This document shows, one piece after another, positions 58,584 to 64,000 of a stretch of DNA of 64,000 nt. Position 1 is the first letter of the stretch; every line of letters starts with the position of its first letter. This DNA is from Stenotrophomonas tumulicola. GTDB lineage: Bacteria > Pseudomonadota > Gammaproteobacteria > Xanthomonadales > Xanthomonadaceae. Position numbers and translations under genes: made by a program. A model generated the notes under the pieces. The model worked only from the letters and a program-made list of their open reading frames with translations. It was not told where the DNA came from and did not search any database. Location: positions 460,290-524,289 of the forward strand of contig NZ_JACGXS010000002.1 in assembly GCF_014117215.1 (NCBI RefSeq). The letters are read 5' to 3'.

Positions 58584-59198
58584 TCACCCCAGGCGATAAC
58601 GCTTCAGGACCCTGCCCAGGCCGCGCCCATCGCGCACGGTCTCCGCATGCAGTCCTGCCTGCCGCGCGCCGCGCACGTTGGTGAACAGGTCATCGACGAA
58701 CAACGTACGCTGTGGCGTCGCCTGCAGGTGCTGCAGCGCCTGCAGGAATACAGCCGGCGCAGGCTTGCGTCCCCCCAGCATGCCGCTGCACAGGACGCGT
58801 CCCTGCAGTCGTCCGTGCAGGTCGGGCAGCAGCTGTTCGATTACTTCGGCCATCAGCGGCCCGTTGTTGGTCAACAGCCCCAATCGCAACGTTGCCGGCA
58901 AGGCGAGCAGGCGCTGGATGACACTTGCTTGCGCGCGCGAAGCCGCCATGCGCGCGGCGACCCACAACGCCGGATCCACCTGCGCATCCAGGTCATCACC
59001 GAGCTGCTTCAGGTAGCCTGGGGTATCGATGATGCCCGCATCGTAGTCGGCCTCCAGGCCGCTTTCGTACAGTGCCTGGTGCACCTGTTCGGTCGGAACC
59101 TGAAGTGCGCAGGCCAGGTGCAGCACGCGACGGGTGCGCTGGTAATGCAGCAGCACGCCATCCACGTCGAGCAGCAGCAATTCGATCTGCGGTTTCAT
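58584..59198 (-). CDS. HAD-superfamily hydrolase
   Basis: 204 residues. Motif I is LLLDVDGVLL (Asp nucleophile), motif II LLTNNG, and motif III K plus IV acidic pair GRKPAP and LFVDDLFTNV. It is a small HAD of the phosphoglycolate phosphatase-like type; a small-molecule phosphatase is the safest call. ATG 59198 (MKPQIELLLLD) was preferred over one 18 bp upstream. Confidence 0.85.
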   Translation of the reverse strand: MKPQIELLLLDVDGVLLHYQRTRRVLHLACALQVPTEQVHQALYESGLEADYDAGIIDTPGYLKQLGDDLDAQVDPALWVAARMAASRAQASVIQRLLALPATLRLGLLTNNGPLMAEVIEQLLPDLHGRLQGRVLCSGMLGGRKPAPAVFLQALQHLQATPQRTLFVDDLFTNVRGARQAGLHAETVRDGRGLGRVLKRYRLG

Positions 59199-59301
59199 GC
59201 CAGCAGCATGCCGCATTTCATTGCACGGGTGCGACAGCCGGTCGCAACCGCGGGCGCCATGGGCTTCCTACAATGGCGATATCGGTTGAACGGAGTGGGA
59301 C

Positions 59302-59754
59302 ATGGCGAAGACGCGGGCGTGGGTAATGGGGCTGGGGATGATGGTGCTTGCGCCCTCGGCGATGGCGCGGGTGTGTGCCGTGAGCATCGACAGCACCGAC
59401 CAGATGACCTTCAGCAGCAAGCAGATCACCCTGGCGGCTGATTGCAGCGAGGTCGAGCTGACATTGCGGCATGCCGGCAAACTGGCCGTCACGGCGATGG
59501 GCCACAACTGGGTGCTGACGCGCACGGCGGACTACCAGCCGGTGGCGATGGCGGGCATGCGCGGCAGCCTGGCCGACAGCTACCTGCCCCGCAACGACGC
59601 ACGCGTGCTGGCCCATACCAAGGTGATCGGCGGCGGGCAGAGCACCCGCGTGCGCTTTTCCACCCGGCAACTGGAGAAGGGCGGCGACTACACCTTCTTC
59701 TGCTCGTTCCCCGGCCACTTCGCCATGATGAAGGGCAAGCTGGTCTTCGGTTGA
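59302..59754 (+). CDS. azu: Azurin (blue copper electron carrier)
   Basis: 150 residues, signal peptide about 1-22 (ending AMA). Copper ligands are visible: His in MGHNWVL, then Cys/His/Met in CSFPGHFAMMKG. A disulfide pair is likely between VCAVS and ADCSEV. It moves electrons in the periplasm, for example to denitrification or peroxidase enzymes, or in stress. The start ATG 59302 follows GGAGTGG. Its stop codon touches a hairpin that also ends the convergent hemL gene. Confidence 0.95.
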   Translation: MAKTRAWVMGLGMMVLAPSAMARVCAVSIDSTDQMTFSSKQITLAADCSEVELTLRHAGKLAVTAMGHNWVLTRTADYQPVAMAGMRGSLADSYLPRNDARVLAHTKVIGGGQSTRVRFSTRQLEKGGDYTFFCSFPGHFAMMKGKLVFG

Positions 59755-59755
59755 A

Positions 59756-59808
59756 AAAAAAGGGGACGGAGGGGATTAAGGCGGCTTAATTCCCTCCGTC
59801 CCCTTTTT
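59756..59808. terminator. Bidirectional terminator between azu and hemL
   Basis: AAAAAAGGGGACGGAGGGG with ATTAAG on the left pairs with the right arm (one mismatch) around a GCGG loop, giving A6 and T5 at its ends. The left arm overlaps the azu stop and the right arm touches the hemL stop. The core is the same as the repeat at 27955-28034. Confidence 0.85.
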
Positions 59809-61088
59809 CAGGCGCGGAAGGCGATGCGGGCGGCGGCCAGCGTGGCTTCGATCACTGTGTCGTCGTGTGCGCTGGACAGGAAGCCGGCCTCGTAGGCGGA
59901 CGGTGCCAGGAACACGCCCTGCCCGAGCATGGCATGGAAGAAGCGGTTGAACGCCGGGATGTCACAGGCCGTGGCCTGGGCGTAGGTTTCCACCTTCTGG
60001 TCGGTGAAGAACAGGCCGAACATCGCGCCCACCTGGGTGGTGGTGACCGTTACGCCGGCGTCGGCTGCTGCCTGCTCCAGGCCTGCGCACAGACGCGCGG
60101 CGCGCGCGGACAGGTCGGCGTGGAAACCCGGTTGCTGGACCAGTTCCAGCATGGCCAGTCCTGCGGCCATCGCCACCGGGTTGCCGCTCAGCGTGCCCGC
60201 CTGGTAGATCGGCCCGGCCGGGGAGATCTGCTGCATCAGCTCGCGCTTGCCGCCGTAGGCACCCACGGGCATGCCGCCGCCGATGATCTTGCCGAAGGTG
60301 GTCAGGTCCGGGGTGACACCGTAGTGCGCCTGCGCACCACCAAGGGCGACGCGGAAACCGGTCATCACTTCGTCGAAGATCAGTACCGTGCCAAAGCGCG
60401 TGCACAGCGCGCGCAGGTGCTGCAGGTAGCCCTCGCGCGGTGGGATGCAGTTGGCGTTGCCGACCACCGGCTCGATGATCAGTCCGGCGATCTGCTCGCC
60501 CTGTGCTTCGAACAGCGCGGTGGCTGCATCGAAATCGTTGTAGGGCAGGGTCAGGGTCAGCTCGCTCAGGCCGGCCGGGACACCGGGCGAGGTGGGTACA
60601 CCCAGGGTCAGCATGCCGCTTCCGGCCTTTACCAGGAACGAGTCGCCATGGCCGTGGTAGCAGCCTTCGAACTTGACGATGCGGCTGCGGCCGGTGGCGC
60701 CGCGGGCCAGCCGGATGGCCGACAGCGTGGCTTCGGTACCCGAGTTGACCATCCGGACCATCTCGCACGATGGAACCAGCCGGGTGAGGGTTTCGGCCAT
60801 GGTGACCTCGGCCGCGCACGGTGCACCGAAGGACAGCCCGCTGTCGGCCGCCTGCTTCACGGCCTGGCGCACGGCGGGGTGGTTGTGGCCCACGATCATC
60901 GGGCCCCAGGAGCCGACATAGTCGATGTAGCGGTTGCCGTCGACGTCATACAGATACGCACCATCGGCGCGTTCGACGAAGAACGGCTCGCCGCCTACCG
61001 ACTTGAATGCACGCACCGGCGAGTTGACGCCGCCGGGCAGCAGCTTCTGCGCACGGGTGAACAGGGCGTGGGATTGGTCGTGGTTCAT
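59808..61088 (-). CDS. hemL: Glutamate-1-semialdehyde 2,1-aminomutase
   Basis: 426 residues. Aminotransferase class III with the PLP-lysine region [18 protein letters not shown]; the opening [21 protein letters not shown] and [17 protein letters not shown] are typical of HemL. It makes 5-aminolevulinate for heme in the C5 pathway. Its ATG overlaps the thiE stop (ATGA), so thiE and hemL are coupled. The order thiE-hemL with rubredoxin divergent is also seen in pseudomonads. Confidence 0.95.
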   Translation of the reverse strand: MNHDQSHALFTRAQKLLPGGVNSPVRAFKSVGGEPFFVERADGAYLYDVDGNRYIDYVGSWGPMIVGHNHPAVRQAVKQAADSGLSFGAPCAAEVTMAETLTRLVPSCEMVRMVNSGTEATLSAIRLARGATGRSRIVKFEGCYHGHGDSFLVKAGSGMLTLGVPTSPGVPAGLSELTLTLPYNDFDAATALFEAQGEQIAGLIIEPVVGNANCIPPREGYLQHLRALCTRFGTVLIFDEVMTGFRVALGGAQAHYGVTPDLTTFGKIIGGGMPVGAYGGKRELMQQISPAGPIYQAGTLSGNPVAMAAGLAMLELVQQPGFHADLSARAARLCAGLEQAAADAGVTVTTTQVGAMFGLFFTDQKVETYAQATACDIPAFNRFFHAMLGQGVFLAPSAYEAGFLSSAHDDTVIEATLAAARIAFRA

Positions 61089-61723
61089 GCGGAAGCATCC
61101 TGGAAGCAAGCGAGGTAGGCGCGCAGCATGGCGACCGGATCGTCGGCCGCGAACACGCTGCTGATGACCGCCACCAGGTCGGCGCCGGCGGCGATGATGG
61201 GACCGACATTGTCCGGGGTCAGCCCGCCGATCGCCACCCGTGGCACCTGCAGTGCGGCGCTTTGACGCAGCAGGTCCGGATGGGCACGGCGGGTGGTGGC
61301 CTTGCTGCGGCTGGGGAAGAAAGCACCGAATGCCACATAGCTGGCGCCGGCAGCTACTGCGCGTTCGGCCAGGCCCAGTTCGTCGTAGCAGGAGGCGCCG
61401 ACGATGGCCCGGGGGCCCAGAAGGGCGCGCGCCGCGGCGATTTCACCGTCGTCTTCGCCCAGGTGCACCCCGGCTGCGCCGATGGCATGGGCCAGCGCGG
61501 CGTCGTCATTGACGATCAACGGGACGCCATGGTCGGCACACAGGCCCTGCAGGGCTGCCGCTTGTTCGAATCGCAGCGTGGCGTCGGCGGCCTTGTTGCG
61601 GTACTGCAGCCAGCTTGGCCCGGCAGCCAGCAGTGGCTGCACACGGGCCAACAGGCGTGCGGTATCGGGCTCGTCAGGGGTGATCAGGTACACACCGCGT
61701 GGTGCGTGAAGTGCTTGGGGCAT
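61085..61723 (-). CDS. thiE: Thiamin-phosphate synthase
   Basis: 212 residues. The TIM-barrel marks are [10 protein letters not shown] (phosphate and Mg region), [22 protein letters not shown] and [11 protein letters not shown]. It joins the pyrimidine and thiazole units of thiamin. Upstream of hemL by ATGA overlap, downstream of divergent rubredoxin. No riboswitch is seen before it, unlike thiC. Confidence 0.94.
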   Translation of the reverse strand: MPQALHAPRGVYLITPDEPDTARLLARVQPLLAAGPSWLQYRNKAADATLRFEQAAALQGLCADHGVPLIVNDDAALAHAIGAAGVHLGEDDGEIAAARALLGPRAIVGASCYDELGLAERAVAAGASYVAFGAFFPSRSKATTRRAHPDLLRQSAALQVPRVAIGGLTPDNVGPIIAAGADLVAVISSVFAADDPVAMLRAYLACFQDASA

Positions 61724-61804
61724 GGATGGCTACCGGTTGCGCGGCCGCGATGGGACAATGGCCGCAGGATGCATGTGATGGCTTGTTTTGAAGGGTAACG
61801 TCCG

Positions 61805-61996
61805 ATGAGCGACACCAGCAGTACCCCCCTGAGGACCTGGATGTGCGTGGTCTGTGGATTCCTGTATTCCGAGGCCGATGGCCTGCCGGAGGAGGGAATC
61901 GCGCCGGGCACGCGCTGGGAGGACATTCCCGATAGCTGGACCTGTCCGGACTGCGGCGTGACCAAGGACGATTTCGAGATGGTCGAGCTGGACTGA
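61805..61996 (+). CDS. Rubredoxin
   Basis: 63 residues with two iron-binding cysteine pairs, CVVCG and CPDCG, and the usual rubredoxin loop between. A small Fe(Cys)4 electron carrier in the cytoplasm. Divergent from thiE, 81 bp apart; the same trio occurs in pseudomonads. The N-terminal MSDTSSTPLR is a short soluble extension. Confidence 0.95.
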   Translation: MSDTSSTPLRTWMCVVCGFLYSEADGLPEEGIAPGTRWEDIPDSWTCPDCGVTKDDFEMVELD

Positions 61997-62009
61997 TCGT
62001 TCGATCCGA

Positions 62010-62068
62010 TACGGCGGGGCCGTGCCCCGCTGCCGTACGAGGAAACAGGGGCATGGCCCCGCTACCTG
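62010..62068. repeat. Pair of GC hairpins between convergent genes
   Basis: TACGGCGGGGCCGTGCCCCG starts at 62010; a second hairpin with CAGGGGCATGGCCCCG and a minus-strand GTAG head closes at 62068. They separate the convergent rubredoxin and SirB1 genes. Confidence 0.6.
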
Positions 62069-62076
62069 TTGCATGG

Positions 62077-62910
62077 TCAATGCAGGCGCGTCCGCGGGCC
62101 GCCGAGATCGACCAGTTTCTCGCGCAGCGCCTGGGTGTCGCTGGCACCAGGGTTGCGCTGGACATAGCGGCCGAGGTCACGACGCGCACCTGCGAGGTAT
62201 TCCAGGTGCAGGTAGGCCAGGCCGCGGTCGCGCAGCGCATCGTCGCTTTCCGGGGCCAGCTTGAGCACGCGGTCGGCGCTGCGCGCGGCGCGGTCCCACT
62301 GCTTGTTTTCCGCGTAGACCCCATGCAGGTTGCGTAGCATGCGCATCAGGATCGCCCGGCTGGGGGCCGGGTCGAGGATCTGCGCCAGCACCTGGTCGTC
62401 AGGCGCCAGCCCGCCCAGGTGCGAGCTGGCCCGTTCGCGCAGTTCGTCCACGCCGAGCGGACGTCCGCCGTTGAACGGGTCCATGACCAGCACGCCTTCA
62501 TCCATCGGCAGGCGCACCAGGAAATGACCGGGGAAGGACACGCCATCAAGGGGGATGCCCAGCCGGCGCGCGACTTCCATCTGTACCAGGGCCAGTGAAA
62601 TCGGATTGCCGAGGCGACGCTCGAACACCTGGTTGAGGTAGCTGTTGCGCGGATCGTAGTACTCGTCATGGTCGCCGCTGTAACCCAGTTCGTCGAACAG
62701 GTGACGGTTGATGGCGGCCATCTTCAGCGGCGCGGAAGGGATGGTGTCCACTTCCGCGCGCAGGTGCTCCACGTGTGCCTGCACGGTGGCGTCATACACT
62801 CCCGGATCCAGCGCGGGATACTCATCGCGTGCGATGAGCAGGGCGGTGGGCAGCAGTGGCAGCGACTCGTCGTCGAGTTCGGCCAGGCTTTCCCAGTCGG
62901 GCAATGTCAT
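62077..62910 (-). CDS. SirB1-family protein with transglutaminase-like and TPR parts
   Basis: 277 residues. The N-terminal two thirds match the transglutaminase-like core 2 region of SirB1 proteins (NSYLNQVFERRLGNPISLAL, then FPGHFLVRL), and the C-terminal third has a TPR-like helix set (KQWDRAARSADRVLKLAPES). The catalytic Cys of true transglutaminases is not evident. Function unknown; family members are often near peptide release genes. The start at 62910 has AGGA before it; 62922 and 62964 are alternatives. Confidence 0.78.
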   Translation of the reverse strand: MTLPDWESLAELDDESLPLLPTALLIARDEYPALDPGVYDATVQAHVEHLRAEVDTIPSAPLKMAAINRHLFDELGYSGDHDEYYDPRNSYLNQVFERRLGNPISLALVQMEVARRLGIPLDGVSFPGHFLVRLPMDEGVLVMDPFNGGRPLGVDELRERASSHLGGLAPDDQVLAQILDPAPSRAILMRMLRNLHGVYAENKQWDRAARSADRVLKLAPESDDALRDRGLAYLHLEYLAGARRDLGRYVQRNPGASDTQALREKLVDLGGPRTRLH

Positions 62911-63016
62911 CCGATCCTGCATGGACACAGACTGGCGGCAATCCGGCAAGGATTCAAGATGCACGGCGTGAAATCCGCTGGGTGACGACCCCTGATCGTC
63001 ACCCGGCCGCAGTGGA

Positions 63017-63469
63017 TCAGTTGGTCGGGATGCCCGGGCCGAACTTCAGTTCGGCGCCATCCTTGAGCTGGATCTTCTCGGCCTGGCCGGCATTGAGTTC
63101 CAGTACGTAACGTGCCGGACCGCTGCTGGGATAGGGCGGGCACCTGTCGCCGGCAGAGCATGGCGGCACATCCCGCTGCTGGCTGACCAGGCGGCGTGCA
63201 TTGTCGAAGTAGAGGATGTCCAGGCCGAGCCTGGTGTTCTTCATCCAGTATGCGAGCGGTTCCTCGCGATCATGGATGAAGAGCATGCCGTGGTCTTCGG
63301 GCATGCTGTCGCGGAACATCAGGCCGCGTGCACGGGTCTCATCGTTCTGGGCCAGTTCGACCCTGTAACGGGCACCGTCCAGTTCCACCCAGTGCTGGGC
63401 GGCACCGGTGGCACACCCGGCCAGCGCAAGCAGTGGCAACAGGATCAGGGAGCGGATCGACATCGGCAT
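63017..63469 (-). CDS. DUF192 lipoprotein
   Basis: 150 residues. Lipobox LALAGC (Cys about 19), then the DUF192 core with ETRARGLMFRDSMPEDHGML and AYWMKNTRLGLDILY. Function of the family is unknown. A GCATGG region with CysGly pair (PPCSAGDRCPP) is seen near residue 107. The ATG at 63469 and one 6 bp downstream are both possible. Confidence 0.82.
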   Translation of the reverse strand: MPMSIRSLILLPLLALAGCATGAAQHWVELDGARYRVELAQNDETRARGLMFRDSMPEDHGMLFIHDREEPLAYWMKNTRLGLDILYFDNARRLVSQQRDVPPCSAGDRCPPYPSSGPARYVLELNAGQAEKIQLKDGAELKFGPGIPTN

Positions 63470-63518
63470 ATCCTCGCAAGTCAGTCAGTGCGGCAGGAGA
63501 CCTGCCGGGCCGGGAATT

Positions 63519-64000
63519 TCAGAGCACAACGGGCGGTTCGCCGCCGATGATCACCACGTCGGCACGCCGGCGCGCGAACAGGCCCACGCAGACCACGCCC
63601 GGCAACTGGTTGAGCTCGCGCTCCAGCCTTTCCGGATCGGTGATCTGCAGGTGGTGGATGTCCAGGATCTGGTTGCCGTTGTCGGTCACCACGCCCTCGC
63701 GCCAGGTGGGCTGGCCACCGGTCATGTCGCGGATCTGCCGGGCGACCAGGCTGCGCGCCATGGGGATGACCTCCACCGGCAGCGGGAAGTTGCCCAGCAC
63801 GGGAACCTGCTTGCTGGGATCGACGATGCAGATGAAGCGCTCGCTGGCCTCGGCGATGATCTTCTCGCGGGTCAGCGCCGCGCCGCCGCCCTTGATCAGG
63901 CATTTGCCCGGATCGCATTCGTCGGCGCCGTCCACGTACAAGGACAGCGCGCCGGTATGGTTCAGCTCCATTACCTCGATGCCATGTTGCTTCAGCCGCG
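63519..64000 (-). CDS. rpiA: Ribose-5-phosphate isomerase A, C-terminal part (runs off the right edge)
   Basis: The last 160 codons are in the window; the N-terminus lies beyond 64000. Visible motifs: [11 protein letters not shown] and [14 protein letters not shown] (active-site Asp/Lys regions), then the C-terminal [14 protein letters not shown]. It interconverts ribose-5-phosphate and ribulose-5-phosphate in the pentose phosphate path. The DUF192 gene follows 49 bp downstream on the same strand. Confidence 0.95.
   Translation of the reverse strand, partial: RLKQHGIEVMELNHTGALSLYVDGADECDPGKCLIKGGGAALTREKIIAEASERFICIVDPSKQVPVLGNFPLPVEVIPMARSLVARQIRDMTGGQPTWREGVVTDNGNQILDIHHLQITDPERLERELNQLPGVVCVGLFARRRADVVIIGGEPPVVL

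Overview
The window is high-GC, gene-dense gammaproteobacterial chromosome, most consistent with Stenotrophomonas (S. maltophilia complex or a close relative). Three things point there: a five-gene tolC-pcm-smeRo/smeO-smeP layout like the SmeOP-TolCSm efflux locus of S. maltophilia; many short GTAG-headed hairpins of the SMAG/REP type between genes; and a Xanthomonadaceae-type ilvC-G-M-A-leuA-leuC-D-B operon. I see no prophage, insertion sequence, CRISPR array, rRNA or tRNA. The genus call is inference from gene content.

Layout. 0-1 kb: 5' end of a secreted GH92-type mannosidase gene leaving the window, with two palindromic operator-like sites upstream. 0.9-6 kb: envelope genes (zinc-finger protein, GT4 glycosyltransferase, O-antigen-ligase-like protein, LpxL acyltransferase, WaaA Kdo transferase). 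6.1-8.3 kb: tandem pair of paralogous outer-membrane barrel proteins. 8.4-17.7 kb: transport and resistance block (TetR plus MFS, then tolC-pcm, smeRo and the divergent smeO-smeP). 17.9-27.8 kb: branched-chain amino acid operon on the minus strand, led by a peptide attenuator (ilvL) and carrying an embedded methyltransferase gene. 28-34.6 kb: gamma-glutamyltransferase, BCCT transporter, TPP riboswitch with thiC, and a two-helix channel-like protein.

34.9-41.2 kb holds a possible signalling and uptake module: a membrane-anchored CadC-like regulator with a TolB-like propeller, an AraC regulator and a TonB-dependent receptor. GCAAA-centred direct repeats 22 bp apart occur upstream of both the AraC gene and the receptor gene. 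41.4-49.3 kb is rich in pyrophosphate and energy metabolism (soluble pyrophosphatase, proton-pumping pyrophosphatase, PPi-type phosphofructokinase, adenylate kinase), with a pair of small paralogous cysteine-rich secreted proteins between. 49.3-64 kb: a candidate structured RNA, mpl, a DedA-PAP2-LssY fusion, a RIO-like kinase, lipoproteins, argD-like aminotransferase, azurin, hemL-thiE with divergent rubredoxin, a SirB1-type protein, a DUF192 lipoprotein and the 3' part of rpiA.

The least explained items are the two candidate small RNAs (about 34.65-34.75 kb and 49.34-49.50 kb), the AraC/CadC/TonB module, the paralogous cysteine-rich pair, the degenerate channel filter and the degenerate PAP2 domain. 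All functions come from reading translated sequence and motifs; no database search was run.
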